Assembly (NCBI GenBank): GCA_011959405.1
Contig: BLLX01000005.1
Span: forward strand, 1 to 63,432
Direction: 5' to 3'
Origin: Muribaculaceae bacterium
Lineage (GTDB): Bacteria; Bacteroidota; Bacteroidia; Bacteroidales; Muribaculaceae
Length of the DNA stretch: 63,432 nt
This document shows positions 54,697 to 63,432 of this stretch, piece by piece. How positions within the stretch are numbered: position 1 is the stretch's first letter; each line of letters opens with the position of its first letter. The position numbers and the translations under genes are program-made. A model generated the notes under the pieces. That model made no database searches. It was not told the origin of the DNA and worked only from the letters and a program-made list of their open reading frames with translations.

Positions 54697-55850
54697 AGGT
54701 GTCCCGTGATCCGTTTCAGCCCTTCTGCCAGAGTATGGCGCGGGCATGCTATGTTGACTCGTATGTATCCGTCTGTGCCGTACATCTCTCCACAGTTGAC
54801 CCACACTTTCGCTTCTGATTTCAGATTCTCCTCAAGCTGTCGCGACGTTATGGCGAATGCGCTGATGTCGATCCATGGCAGATATGTGGCCTCAAGCCTG
54901 CACACCGGACACTGCGGCAGTTTTCGGGCAAGTGTGTCGCGCAAAAACAGATAATTGTCATTGAGATATGTGCGCAGAGCGTCAAGCCATGCGGCTCCTT
55001 CTGGAGAATACGCGGCTTTGAGGGCTTCTACTCCGAATGGATTGACATCGCAGACCTCGTTGACGTTGATGGCGCGGTCGATAAGGCTGCGTGACGTCTG
55101 GTCAGGACACACTATATTGGCTATCTGGAGTCCAGCCGTGTTGAAAGCCTTCGAGGGCGACAGGCACACTATGGCCGAGTTGTCCACGGTGCCGTAAGGC
55201 ACATATCTGAACCCCGGCAATGTCAGTTCGCAATGTATTTCGTCGCTCACTACCGTCACTCCGTGTCGCCGGCAGATGTCGGCGACTTTCAGCAGTTCGT
55301 CGCGACGCCATGCCCTTCCTGCGGGATTATGTGGATTGCACAGGAGCATCATAGTGACATCCGGCTGTGCCGCCACTGATTCAAGGTGGCCGAAATCCAT
55401 TTCATAAGAGAATGTCCCGTCGTTACGGTCAATGCGTATGAGCGGGTTATCTACGATCCGGCAGCCGTTATTGCGGATAGACGAGAAAAAACAGTTGTAC
55501 ACGGGTGTCTGCACGATCACTCCGTCACCCGGGACGCACAGAGCCTTGATTATGGCGGAGACTGCCGGCACGACTCCGGAGGTGTAGATCACGAGCGCCG
55601 GGTCTATGGCATAGCCGTGTCTGGTGTCAAACCATCCGGTCAGAGCCTGGTAGTACCGGTGGTCTATGAGCGTGTAGCCGAACACCCCGTGCTCGACCCT
55701 CCGCCGCAGTGCATCCACTATTGCCGGAGCTGTGGGGAAGTCCATGTCGGCTACCCAAAGCGGTATCATGCCGCTGTCGGCTGACGAATCCCATTTGTAA
55801 GAACCGCTTCCACGGCGGTCTACAGTCATGTCGAAGTCATATTCAGTCAT
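54684..55850 (-). CDS. MalY/PatB-type PLP lyase or aminotransferase
   Basis: Fold-type I PLP enzyme of 388 residues, most like cystathionine beta-lyases of the MalY/PatB group. Motifs: PLWVADMDFPTAPAI at the N-terminus, NPHNPAGRAW, SDEIHCELTLPG and the PLP lysine in SPSKAFNTAG. It probably cleaves C-S bonds of cystathionine or cysteine conjugates; transaminase activity cannot be excluded. It overlaps DUF3737 by 8 bases and MATE by 13, so the three genes form one unit. Confidence 0.9.
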   Translation of the reverse strand: MTEYDFDMTVDRRGSGSYKWDSSADSGMIPLWVADMDFPTAPAIVDALRRRVEHGVFGYTLIDHRYYQALTGWFDTRHGYAIDPALVIYTSGVVPAVSAIIKALCVPGDGVIVQTPVYNCFFSSIRNNGCRIVDNPLIRIDRNDGTFSYEMDFGHLESVAAQPDVTMMLLCNPHNPAGRAWRRDELLKVADICRRHGVTVVSDEIHCELTLPGFRYVPYGTVDNSAIVCLSPSKAFNTAGLQIANIVCPDQTSRSLIDRAINVNEVCDVNPFGVEALKAAYSPEGAAWLDALRTYLNDNYLFLRDTLARKLPQCPVCRLEATYLPWIDISAFAITSRQLEENLKSEAKVWVNCGEMYGTDGYIRVNIACPRHTLAEGLKRITGHLCSL

Positions 55851-56700
55851 AGTTCTTTGTCTGGGTGATTATGCAGTCGGCCGGTGATTTGATATTCCTG
55901 TCGATTATGACTTCTCCGATGTTTTCGGCGCAGATTCTGCCTGACGTCGGATTTTTGACGCTTGTGATCCGGCCGGCTATGGTGGCGTTCAGGGTACTCC
56001 CCTCAAAAGCCAGGTCGCAGTCCGGAGCCATCACGCAGTTCTCCATGATCAGGCCGTGTGCGTAGCAGAGCGGCTGGGTGCCAGAAATCCGGCAATTGAC
56101 AAGCCGCAGATTGCGGGAGTGCCATCCCAGATATTCGCCGTGAAGCTCAGAGTCGAAGACGGTCACGTTGTCTGTGCCCCAGAAAGCGTCTTTTGAATGT
56201 ATCACGGCATTTCTGATCTCCACGTTCCGGCAGTACTGAAATGAATAGTTGCCTGAATGTGTATAGTCTCTTATCCGTATGTCTTCGCTGTGCATGAACA
56301 GATAGTCGGCATTGCCGACCGCCACATTTTTCAGGTCGACATTACGGCAATGCCACAGAGTTTCCTGTGCGTCGGGGATTCTGACTCTTTCAAGCCTTAT
56401 GCCATCCATCTCTCGAAACATCTTTGGCGCTTCAACCAGAGTGTCAGTCATGGTAAGGTCTCTGGAATACCACAATGCCGCTCTGGCCCCCGGGGTGAAC
56501 ACACAGTCTCTGACCGCGAACCCGTCCACGTGCCAGAATGGGTATTTGCCTTCGAACCGGCAGTTGCGGGCTTCCACTCCCGCACATTCTTTCAAGGCTG
56601 ATTCGCCGGCGTGGATGATTACATTTTCCAGTTTAATGTCGCGTGAAGCAAAAAGAGGGCGTTCGCCGCCGAATTCTGTGTTTTCGATCAGTTTCATCAT
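55843..56700 (-). CDS. DUF3737 family protein, right-handed beta-helix
   Basis: Protein of 285 residues with many short repeats of the type VEARNCRFEGKYPFWHVDG, each with inward hydrophobic residues and aromatic turns, consistent with a right-handed parallel beta-helix. It matches DUF3737, common in gut anaerobes, of unknown function. No signal peptide, so it is probably cytoplasmic. It is first in the operon with the MalY-type enzyme and MATE pump. Two consecutive ATGs open it (56700 and 56697); the second begins six bases after the -7 box, so the mRNA may be leaderless. Confidence 0.85.
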   Translation of the reverse strand: MMKLIENTEFGGERPLFASRDIKLENVIIHAGESALKECAGVEARNCRFEGKYPFWHVDGFAVRDCVFTPGARAALWYSRDLTMTDTLVEAPKMFREMDGIRLERVRIPDAQETLWHCRNVDLKNVAVGNADYLFMHSEDIRIRDYTHSGNYSFQYCRNVEIRNAVIHSKDAFWGTDNVTVFDSELHGEYLGWHSRNLRLVNCRISGTQPLCYAHGLIMENCVMAPDCDLAFEGSTLNATIAGRITSVKNPTSGRICAENIGEVIIDRNIKSPADCIITQTKNYD

Positions 56701-56702
56701 TG

Positions 56703-56734
56703 CAAAATTAACTATGTTTGTTTATCTCTGCAAA
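56703..56734 (-). promoter_or_regulatory. Promoter of the DUF3737 operon, predicted leaderless
   Basis: TTTG (56731-56734), 20 bases, TAATTTTG (56703-56710) on the minus strand: an exact match that directly abuts the ATGATG start. Confidence 0.75.
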
Positions 56735-56812
56735 ATTACACTGAACAATCATGGGTGTCTGTAGATATTTTTACGGTAAAACAACCAATTTTACACCTGC
56801 CTGTGAAACAGA

Positions 56813-56845
56813 GAAGCCCCGGACTTTCACAAGCACGGGGACTTC
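56813..56845. repeat. Isolated hairpin in the 350-base gap before tRNA-Leu
   Basis: A 9-bp stem with one bulge (56813-56821 with 56836-56845) and a 14-base loop, lying upstream of both flanking transcripts. It may be a remnant terminator or a leader structure. The rest of 56735-57005 is AT-rich and holds no gene I can support. Confidence 0.45.
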
Positions 56846-57005
56846 ATCGGGATTTATATTAAGATAAGGTTGCGTTTTGTTCTATAATCTAACGTGGCCA
56901 TATGTGATAAAATTATATCGGATGCGTAATTTTTTTCTTGTGACTGCGGTTTCGTGCCTGCATTTCAGGAATTTTTACATATTTGCGGTTTTTGGTGGTT
57001 TTATG

Positions 57006-57037
57006 TTTGCACACGTGGGCGACATTGCGTAACTTTG
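57006..57037 (+). promoter_or_regulatory. tRNA-Leu promoter
   Basis: TTTG (57006-57009), 20 bases, TAACTTTG (57030-57037): an exact match. Transcription would begin a few bases before the tRNA. Confidence 0.85.
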
Positions 57038-57051
57038 CACCCGTCAAACGG

Positions 57052-57133
57052 GCGCACGTGGCGTAATTGGCAGCCGCGATAGACTTAGGATCTATTGTCT
57101 GATGACGTGGGGGTTCGAGTCCCCCCGTGCGCA
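57052..57133 (+). tRNA. tRNA-Leu (anticodon UAG)
   Basis: 82 bases with a 7-bp acceptor stem (GCGCACG with CGTGCGC), D-loop TAATTGGCAG, anticodon loop CTTAGGA with anticodon TAG, a long type II variable arm and T-arm GGGGGTTCGAGTCCCCC. The 3' CCA is not encoded. The prs gene begins 39 bases later and may be co-transcribed. Confidence 0.95.
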
Positions 57134-57172
57134 CTCATCATCTTCACTACTCATTTCATTCACATTCTTTTA

Positions 57173-58117
57173 ATGAATACCCAACTTCCACCTTTTAAGG
57201 TATTCTCCGGCACCAAGTCACGTTACATGGCGGAGGAAATCTGCAAGGATCTCGGTGTGCCCCTGGGCCAGATGAACATCCAGCACTTCGCCGATGGCGA
57301 ATTTGAAGTCTCTTTCGAGGAATCAATCCGCGGTTGCGAAGTATATCTGGTTCAGTCGACTTTCCCCAACACAGACAATCTGATGGAGCTTCTTCTGATG
57401 ATTGATGCCGCCAAGCGTGCGTCGGCCCGTCAGGTTGTTGCCGTGATTCCTTATTTCGGATGGGCCCGTCAGGACCGCAAGGACAAACCGCGTGTGTCGA
57501 TTGCCGCCAAACTTGTGGCAGACCTTCTCAGCGCTGCGGGTGTGACCAGGGTGATATGCATGGACCTTCATGCCGACCAGATACAGGGTTTCTTCGACGT
57601 GCCTGTGGACCATTTGTACGCATCGTCGGTATTCATCCCCTACATAGAGTCGCTCAATCTGGAGAATCTCGTCATCGCTTCTCCGGATGTGGGTGGTGCG
57701 AAGAGGGCCAACAGCTATGCGAAATTCTTCAATGTGCCCCTGATTCTCTGTCACAAGCAGCGTGCCAAGGCCAATGTGGTGGAGACAATGACGGTGATCG
57801 GCGATGTCAAGGACAAGAACGTGATCATTATCGACGATATGGTCGACACGGCAGGCACTATCACCAAAGCCGCCGACCTGATGATGGAAAACGGAGCCAA
57901 GAGCGTGCGCGCCCTCTGCTCGCATGCCATCATGAGCGATCCGGCATCCGAACGTATTGACGCGTGCGGCCTTTCGGAAATGATGTTCACCAACTCGATC
58001 CCCTTCACCAAGGAGTGCAAGAAGGCTACGATCCTTACTGTGGCCCATCTGTTTGCCGATACTATCCGCAGGGTGCACGAAAACCAGTCAATTTCGTCGC
58101 AGTATCTGATCAAGTAA
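57173..58117 (+). CDS. prs: Ribose-phosphate pyrophosphokinase
   Basis: Makes PRPP from ribose-5-phosphate and ATP for nucleotide, NAD, His and Trp synthesis. Motifs: FSGTKSRYMAEEICKDLG, the ATP block PYFGWARQDRKD, the divalent-ion block CMDLHADQIQGFF and the PRPP loop VIIIDDMVDTAGTI. Length 314 is standard. I use the ATG at 57173; upstream codons in frame belong to the tRNA. Confidence 0.97.
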   Translation: MNTQLPPFKVFSGTKSRYMAEEICKDLGVPLGQMNIQHFADGEFEVSFEESIRGCEVYLVQSTFPNTDNLMELLLMIDAAKRASARQVVAVIPYFGWARQDRKDKPRVSIAAKLVADLLSAAGVTRVICMDLHADQIQGFFDVPVDHLYASSVFIPYIESLNLENLVIASPDVGGAKRANSYAKFFNVPLILCHKQRAKANVVETMTVIGDVKDKNVIIIDDMVDTAGTITKAADLMMENGAKSVRALCSHAIMSDPASERIDACGLSEMMFTNSIPFTKECKKATILTVAHLFADTIRRVHENQSISSQYLIK

Positions 58118-58131
58118 TCACATCATACGGT

Positions 58132-59283
58132 TTGAAACGTCGCAACATCGCCGATTCAGCCGCCGCCCAACGTCTTCGTTGCGCCGGTGACTCACAGGCG
58201 ATGGACAAGATACTCCAGCAGGAATGTCGCCGCCGGGCTTCACGTAAGCTCGCGGCGACATTGCTTTGTCCTGATTTCCGGTTTCCGACCTCGTTGAGTG
58301 CCGAGCAATGCACGTCCGACGAGATTGCCCGGATTCATGCCGACATGGTCCAGCCGGGGGCATCGGTCCTTGACATGACGTGCGGTCTGGGCATCGATGC
58401 GTTTCATATTGCCCGCAGGGCATCTTCTGTCATAGCCATTGACATAAATCATGATGTTGCCGGCGCGGTCGGCCACAATGCCGCGGCGTTGGGTCTGGAT
58501 AATGTGACGGGCGTCTGCGCTGATTCTGCCGAATGGCTGGCTGACAGGCCTGACGTGCGTTTTGACGTGGTGTTTATTGATCCGGCACGGCGCTCTGACT
58601 CTGGGCGAAGAGTGTTCGGACTGTCGGACTGCACGCCTGACGTGATATCGCTGCTCCCGCTCATACGCCGTCACACAGACCGGCTTATAGTCAAGGCGTC
58701 TCCCATGCTCGACATAAAGGCTCTGATACGCGACGAGGGGTTGCGGCCGGCGCATATATATGCCATCGGAACGCGGTCGGAATGCAAGGAGCTGGTTCTG
58801 GATTTCCGGTTTGGCGAAGAAACTGACGATCCTGTCATACATGCTGTCACGTCATGTCATGGCGAGACCTCTTTCAGGATGTCGCAGAGTGCGTCTGCCC
58901 GGGCTGCGGTGGCTGCAGTCGGTGACCTTGTGCCGGGTGTGTTTGTGGCGGAACCATGGCCGGCGGTCATGAAAGCCGGTGGATATGATCTGCTGCCGGG
59001 GCACCGGCTTCATCCGTCCACACATATTTATATTATAGAGCCTGGCGAGGAGGAGTTCCCCGGCGATGTCTACACTGTGGAATCGGTGACGGAATTCAGC
59101 TCGTCAAATCTGCGCCGTCTCGGGCGTGAAGGGGTGGACGGATCTGTAGCGGTGAGGAATTTTCCGCTGTCGGCCGACGAACTGCGCAAAAGGCTCAAGG
59201 CCCGCGAGAGTGACTGTCGGCGGATCATGGGAGTCACGGCTGCGTCAGGGCGTGTCTTACTGACACTCTCTGCCGTTCGTTGA
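58132..59283 (+). CDS. Class I SAM methyltransferase with THUMP-like C-terminal domain
   Basis: Predicted SAM-dependent methyltransferase of 383 residues. The SAM-binding strand is VLDMTCGLGIDAFHIA and the IDPARRS motif is typical of this Bacteroidetes family; the C-terminal part (from about 290) is THUMP-like, suggesting an RNA substrate. I start at the TTG at 58132 because the preceding family N-terminal region (an alpha-helical block before LCPDFRFPTSLSAEQC) would be lost from the ATG at 58201. It starts 14 bases after prs. Substrate unknown. Confidence 0.8.
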   Translation: MKRRNIADSAAAQRLRCAGDSQAMDKILQQECRRRASRKLAATLLCPDFRFPTSLSAEQCTSDEIARIHADMVQPGASVLDMTCGLGIDAFHIARRASSVIAIDINHDVAGAVGHNAAALGLDNVTGVCADSAEWLADRPDVRFDVVFIDPARRSDSGRRVFGLSDCTPDVISLLPLIRRHTDRLIVKASPMLDIKALIRDEGLRPAHIYAIGTRSECKELVLDFRFGEETDDPVIHAVTSCHGETSFRMSQSASARAAVAAVGDLVPGVFVAEPWPAVMKAGGYDLLPGHRLHPSTHIYIIEPGEEEFPGDVYTVESVTEFSSSNLRRLGREGVDGSVAVRNFPLSADELRKRLKARESDCRRIMGVTAASGRVLLTLSAVR

Positions 59284-59288
59284 ACCAT

Positions 59289-59303
59289 TGGCACGGTTTT
59301 TGC
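59289..59303 (+). promoter_or_regulatory. Sigma-54 type -24/-12 promoter in front of clpB
   Basis: TGGCAC, five bases, TTGC matches the RpoN consensus at all ten fixed positions. Transcription would start near 59315, 27 bases before the clpB ATG. I find no clear TAnnTTTG box in this 58-base gap. Use of the site by RpoN is inference. Confidence 0.5.
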
Positions 59304-59341
59304 GTTTTTGCATGTAGAAAAAACACAAAAACTGTTCAACT

Positions 59342-61930
59342 ATGAATTTCAATAATTTCACCATTAAATCGCAGGAAGCGATTCAGAAAGCAGTGGAATT
59401 GACGCGTACGGCAGGTCAGCAGGCCATCGAGCCTGTGCATCTGCTTAAGGCCGTTGTGTCGGAAGGCGATTCGCTGGTCAAGTTTATTTTCCAGAAAATC
59501 GGGGCAAACCTTCCGCTTATGCTTGCCAATCTGGACCGTGAGATAGACACGCTTCCGAAGGTGAGCGGATCTGAACCGTATCTTAGCCGTACGTCTAACG
59601 ACGTGCTGCAGCGGGCTCTTGACATCGCCAAAAAGAACGGTGATGAATATGTGACGCTTGAAGCGATGCTTCAGGCATTGTTTGCCGTCGGTTCACCTGC
59701 CGCCACTTTGCTCAAGGACGCAGGGCTGAGCGAAAAGGAACTCAATGCTGCGGTTGACGAATTGCGCAAAGGAAAGAAAGCGACGGATCAGAGCGCGGAG
59801 GACACTTACAATGCTCTGGGTAAATACGCTGTCAATCTTAATGAGCGTGCGCGTACGGGTAAGCTCGATCCGGTGATAGGCCGCGATGAGGAGATACGCC
59901 GTGTGCTCCAGATACTGTCGCGACGGACTAAAAACAACCCCATGCTTATCGGTGAGCCGGGAACGGGCAAAACCGCCATCGCCGAAGGTCTGGCCCAGCG
60001 TATCGTGCGCGGTGATGTGCCGGAAAATCTGCGGTCCAAACAGATATTTTCGCTTGACATGGGCGCGTTGGTGGCCGGGGCGAAGTATAAAGGCGAGTTT
60101 GAGGAACGTCTGAAAACCATTGTCAACGAAGTGACACAGAGCGACGGCGAGATCATACTGTTTATCGATGAGATCCATACTCTTGTCGGGGCTGGAAAAG
60201 GGGAGGGGGCCATGGATGCCGCCAATATCCTCAAGCCGGCCCTTGCCCGCGGTGAACTGCGCTCTATTGGCGCCACCACTCTGGATGAATATCAGAAATA
60301 TTTTGAAAAGGACAAGGCTCTGGAGCGTCGTTTCCAGAAAGTCATGGTCAATGAACCCGACGAGATGAGCGCCATAGCCATTCTGCGCGGTCTGAAAGAG
60401 CGTTACGAAAATCATCATAAGGTACGTATCCGTGATGAGGCGATCATTGCCGCCGTTCAGCTTTCGGAACGCTATATTACCGACCGTTTTCTCCCCGACA
60501 AGGCTATTGACCTGGTGGATGAGGCGGCGTCAAAGCTGCGCTTGGAAATCGACTCTGTGCCGCAGGCTCTCGATGACATATCGCGCCGTATAGCTCAGAA
60601 AGAAATCGAGCGTGAAGCCATAAAGCGCGAAGGCGATAAGGAAAAGGTGAAGATCATCGAGAAAGAACTGGCCGAAATGCGCGAGGAAGAAAAGGACTAT
60701 ACGTCGAAATGGAAAGCCGAAAAGGACCTTATAAACCGCATTCAGCAGAACAAGATCGACATCGAGCAGCTGAATTTCGATGCCGAGCGTGCCGAGCGCG
60801 AGGGCGATTATGCCAAGGTGGCTGAAATCCGTTATTCCAAGGTGCAGCAGAAGGAGAAGGAAAATGCCGAGATTCAGACCCAGCTCCGCATGATGCAGGG
60901 AGAGAAGGCCCTGATCAAAGAGGAGGTCGACGCCGAGGATATTGCCGGCGTTGTGTCTCGATGGACAGGTATCCCGGTTATGAAGATGGTGCAGAGCGAA
61001 AAAGAAAAGCTGCTGCATCTTGAAGAGGAGCTGCACGGAAGGGTGGTGGGGCAGGAGGATGCCATCACTGCCATTGCCGATGCCGTGCGGCGGTCAAGGG
61101 CCGGACTGAATGATCCCCGCCGCCCTATAGGCTCGTTCATATTCCTCGGCACTACCGGCGTCGGCAAAACCGAGTTGGCGAAGGCGCTGGCGGAGTATCT
61201 GTTTGATGATGAAAACATGATGACCCGCATTGACATGAGCGAATATCAGGAGAAGCATGCTGTGAGCCGCCTTGTCGGCGCACCTCCGGGATATGTGGGC
61301 TATGATGAGGGCGGCCAGCTGACCGAAGCGGTGCGCAGGAAGCCGTATTCAGTGGTGCTGTTCGATGAGATCGAGAAAGCGCATCCTGATGTGTTCAACA
61401 TCCTTCTGCAGGTGCTGGACGACGGCAGGCTGACAGACAACAAGGGTCGTCTTGTCAATTTCAAGAACACCATAATCATCATGACCTCGAATATGGGATC
61501 CGGAGTGATCCGCGAGAATTTCTCGAAAATGACGGAGGAAAACCGTCTCGAGGTTACGGAGAAAACCAAGATGCAGGTGCTGGACATGCTCAAGCAGACC
61601 ATCCGTCCGGAATTTCTGAACCGTATTGATGAAACGATTATGTTCACCCCTCTTAATCAGAAGGAAATCGAGGAGATCGTAGGTCTGCAGATACGGAGCG
61701 TACAGAAAATGCTGAGTGCTAACGGGGTTGAGCTTAAGGTCTCGCCTGCCGCCATGCGCTATCTTGCCGAAGAGGGCTATGATCCGGAATTCGGTGCCCG
61801 TCCTGTCAAGCGTGCCATTCACAGGCTTGTGCTCAACCGCCTGTCAAAGGATATACTTGCTCAGAAGGTCGACAAGGACCGTCCGATTGTCATTGACGTA
61901 CACGGCGAAGACCTGATCTTTACCAACTGA
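59342..61930 (+). CDS. clpB: ClpB disaggregase
   Basis: Hexameric AAA+ chaperone that extracts proteins from aggregates with DnaK. N-terminal Clp_N repeat pair (about 1-145), NBD1 with Walker A GEPGTGKT, the coiled-coil middle domain (about 405-525, rich in Glu/Lys and distinguishing ClpB from ClpA/ClpC), and NBD2 with Walker A GTTGVGKT and [14 protein letters not shown]. Length 862 is standard. It lies 58 bases after the methyltransferase gene and meets cinA tail to tail with one base between. Confidence 0.97.
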   Translation: MNFNNFTIKSQEAIQKAVELTRTAGQQAIEPVHLLKAVVSEGDSLVKFIFQKIGANLPLMLANLDREIDTLPKVSGSEPYLSRTSNDVLQRALDIAKKNGDEYVTLEAMLQALFAVGSPAATLLKDAGLSEKELNAAVDELRKGKKATDQSAEDTYNALGKYAVNLNERARTGKLDPVIGRDEEIRRVLQILSRRTKNNPMLIGEPGTGKTAIAEGLAQRIVRGDVPENLRSKQIFSLDMGALVAGAKYKGEFEERLKTIVNEVTQSDGEIILFIDEIHTLVGAGKGEGAMDAANILKPALARGELRSIGATTLDEYQKYFEKDKALERRFQKVMVNEPDEMSAIAILRGLKERYENHHKVRIRDEAIIAAVQLSERYITDRFLPDKAIDLVDEAASKLRLEIDSVPQALDDISRRIAQKEIEREAIKREGDKEKVKIIEKELAEMREEEKDYTSKWKAEKDLINRIQQNKIDIEQLNFDAERAEREGDYAKVAEIRYSKVQQKEKENAEIQTQLRMMQGEKALIKEEVDAEDIAGVVSRWTGIPVMKMVQSEKEKLLHLEEELHGRVVGQEDAITAIADAVRRSRAGLNDPRRPIGSFIFLGTTGVGKTELAKALAEYLFDDENMMTRIDMSEYQEKHAVSRLVGAPPGYVGYDEGGQLTEAVRRKPYSVVLFDEIEKAHPDVFNILLQVLDDGRLTDNKGRLVNFKNTIIIMTSNMGSGVIRENFSKMTEENRLEVTEKTKMQVLDMLKQTIRPEFLNRIDETIMFTPLNQKEIEEIVGLQIRSVQKMLSANGVELKVSPAAMRYLAEEGYDPEFGARPVKRAIHRLVLNRLSKDILAQKVDKDRPIVIDVHGEDLIFTN

Positions 61931-61931
61931 T

Positions 61932-63179
61932 CTATAGACGGCGCAGGCTTTCGATTGCGCTAAGGATGGTCGTAGTGGCGGCACGGTCGATCACACGGTC
62001 TCGTGACCCCGGGAAGTGATGCATGCAAGAATGCACACCTTCCGGGGTCGCTGTGGCTATCCACACCGTGCCTACGGGTTTGTCGTCCGATCCTCCGCCC
62101 GGACCGGCGATACCGGAGGTTGCCACGGCTATGTCTGCGCCGAGACGGTCGCGTGCGCCTGCAGCCATCTGTTCCACCACCGTCTGCGACACGGCTCCAT
62201 GCGCGGCTATGTCTTCGGCGTTCACACCGAGAACGGCGCTTTTCACCTCATTGGCGTATGCTACCACAGAGCCTTTGAACGCTGATGAAGAGCCGGGTAT
62301 GGCCGTGATGCGCCGGGCTATGGAACCGCCTGTGCAACTTTCGGCTGAAGCGAACGAAAGGCCGCGTTGCCGCAACTCATTCAGCAGAATCTCCTCGGGT
62401 GTGAGGTCGGCCACGGCGAGCAGGTGGTCCGCAGGAATCAGCCGGGCCAGTTCTGCATGCAGCCGCGTGGCTTCGCCGGTGAGAAAGTCTTTGTCGTGGT
62501 GATGGCAGTCGATGCGCAGCCGCACCACTCCGGGCTTGGGAAGATATGCCAGATGGGCATGCTGTGGCAGAGAGTCTTCCCATGGAGCTATCATGCCGGC
62601 TATGGCACTTTCGGACATGCCGCACACCATGACCACGCGGCGTTCGATGAATTCTGTGGATGGAAATCTGTCAATCAGCCGTGCCATGACCGACCGGCGC
62701 ATCATCTGTTCGGTCTCGAACGGCACTCCAGGCATTGCCACAAGTACTTTGCCGTCACGTTCAAACCACATGATCGGTGCAGTGCCTACAAGGTTCTGTA
62801 TCACCGAGCACGATGTGGGCACCATGGCCTGTGCGGCAGTCAGTGCGTTAAGTTTCAGCCCTCGGGCGCTTACCACACGCTCCACGTTCGCTTTCACGGA
62901 GGGATCTTCACGCAGCTCACCTCCGAAATATCTGCACAGGGTCTGTTTTGTAAGGTCGTCTTTTGTAGGACCGAGACCTCCTGTCGTTATCACGGCGTCA
63001 GTTTCGGCAAATGCTTCGGATATTGCCCGGAGGATATGCTCCGGGCTGTCGGAGACCACGCGCACGCTGTGCAGCTCCCAGCCTGCGGGCTGGAGCATCC
63101 GGGATATTGTGCCGGAATTTGTGTCTGTGACCTGACCGGCAAGCAGTTCGTCGCCTATGGCTATTATGGCATACTTCAT
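61932..63179 (-). CDS. cinA: CinA family protein (NMN amidohydrolase / ADP-ribose pyrophosphatase type)
   Basis: Pyridine-nucleotide recycling enzyme. The N-terminal molybdopterin-binding-like domain (1-170: AIIAIGDELLAGQVTDTNS, ITTGGLGPTKDDLTK) is linked to a C-terminal PncC domain (about 255-415: SAESCTGGSIARRIT, ATSGIAGPGGGSDDKPVGTVW) that deamidates nicotinamide mononucleotide. Length 415 is typical of the two-domain form. It lies 90 bases downstream of the CAU tRNA on the same strand and may be read from the same promoter. Confidence 0.95.
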   Translation of the reverse strand: MKYAIIAIGDELLAGQVTDTNSGTISRMLQPAGWELHSVRVVSDSPEHILRAISEAFAETDAVITTGGLGPTKDDLTKQTLCRYFGGELREDPSVKANVERVVSARGLKLNALTAAQAMVPTSCSVIQNLVGTAPIMWFERDGKVLVAMPGVPFETEQMMRRSVMARLIDRFPSTEFIERRVVMVCGMSESAIAGMIAPWEDSLPQHAHLAYLPKPGVVRLRIDCHHHDKDFLTGEATRLHAELARLIPADHLLAVADLTPEEILLNELRQRGLSFASAESCTGGSIARRITAIPGSSSAFKGSVVAYANEVKSAVLGVNAEDIAAHGAVSQTVVEQMAAGARDRLGADIAVATSGIAGPGGGSDDKPVGTVWIATATPEGVHSCMHHFPGSRDRVIDRAATTTILSAIESLRRL

Positions 63180-63269
63180 AATAAATGAACGGTGGGTTAA
63201 AAAACAAACAATCCACGAATCTCACCGACTCATGGACTGCCACAAACAAAAAATCATGACTTGATTTAG

Positions 63270-63343
63270 TAGCGGGATCGAGAATTGAACTCGAGACCTC
63301 CGGGTTATGAATCCGACGCTCTAACCAACTGAGCTATCCCGCC
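63270..63343 (-). tRNA. tRNA with CAU anticodon (tRNA-Met, possibly tRNA-Ile2)
   Basis: 74 bases on the minus strand: acceptor GGCGGGA with TCCCGCT, D-arm GCTCAGTTGGTTAGAGC, anticodon loop TTCATAA (CAU), T-arm TCGAGTTCAATTCTCGA. It lacks initiator features such as a mismatched first pair with three G-C pairs in the anticodon stem, so elongator Met is the default; lysidine-modified Ile cannot be excluded. The last anticodon-stem pair is A-C. CCA is not encoded. Confidence 0.9.
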
Positions 63344-63368
63344 ATGTCTTTGTTGCGTTTTGCGAGTG

Positions 63369-63399
63369 CAAAGTTATGCAATTCTTTTGAATCGACAAA
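63369..63399 (-). promoter_or_regulatory. Promoter of the CAU tRNA
   Basis: TTTG (63396-63399), 19 bases, TAACTTTG (63369-63376) on the minus strand: an exact match just upstream of the tRNA. Confidence 0.8.
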
Positions 63400-63432
63400 A
63401 CTTTTTTGCAAAAATTTACACCGGAATGAGTG

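Overview
The window looks like a chromosomal segment of a Bacteroidales bacterium, most likely of the Muribaculaceae or a close relative; the rank below order is inference. The reasons are: (1) the promoters I can read follow the Bacteroidetes sigma-factor pattern, TTTG, 19-21 bases, then TAnnTTTG; (2) there is a type IX secretion sortase (PorU) and two secreted glycosidases with type IX-like C-terminal sorting tails; (3) gene content is typical of gut Bacteroidales: a GH57/GT4/debranching glycogen cluster, a Bacteroidetes-type LptD, an EF-G paralogue, Rex and DUF4254. Coding density is high. I see no insertion sequence, prophage, CRISPR array or rRNA. Most of the window is core genome, not an island.

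Layout. 1-6360 (minus): secreted GH20 hexosaminidase, then LptD. 6514-11385 (minus): glycogen operon (debranching enzyme, GT4, GH57) ending in a strong terminator. 11430-18629 (minus): tightly packed run ROK kinase - DUF4254 - RuvB - flippase - glycosyltransferase - GH20 hexosaminidase. 18695-22551 (minus): carboxynorspermidine synthase, PanB, ferritin, radical SAM protein. 22641-33418 (plus): ribosomal protein L34, GTPase-defective-looking EF-G paralogue, Crp/Fnr regulator, PurT, pyruvate formate-lyase and its activase, RmlA, RmlB, FabD. 33402-41152 (minus): Rex, a degenerate FAH-like protein and PorU, then an outer-membrane beta-barrel and a phosphoethanolamine transferase. 41254-42830 (plus): secreted sulfatase. 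42931-47589 (minus): large modular sialidase. 47640-53244 (plus): C69 dipeptidase, QueF, QueC, PriA. 53239-56734 (minus): MATE transporter, MalY-type lyase, DUF3737. 57006-61930 (plus): tRNA-Leu(UAG), PRPP synthetase, THUMP-like methyltransferase, ClpB. 61932-63399 (minus): CinA and a CAU tRNA.

How the genes fit together. Two hexosaminidases, a sialidase and a sulfatase are scattered but functionally convergent: together they would strip terminal sugars and sulfate from host mucin O-glycans. PorU in the same window would process those carrying type IX tails. The anaerobic core (Pfl, PflA, Rex), glycogen storage and the EF-G paralogue beside a Crp-family regulator suit a gut anaerobe facing swings in carbon supply. 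LptD, the flippase, RmlAB, the phosphoethanolamine transferase and the beta-barrel protein serve the outer envelope.

Most unexpected signals: an exact sigma-54 type -24/-12 sequence in front of clpB; two genes whose promoters predict leaderless mRNAs with identical box-to-ATG spacing; an FAH-fold protein without its metal ligands between rex and porU, whose frame stays open above its first ATG; and a promoter-like element in the queC-priA gap facing away from priA. I did not find a clearly new multi-gene system.
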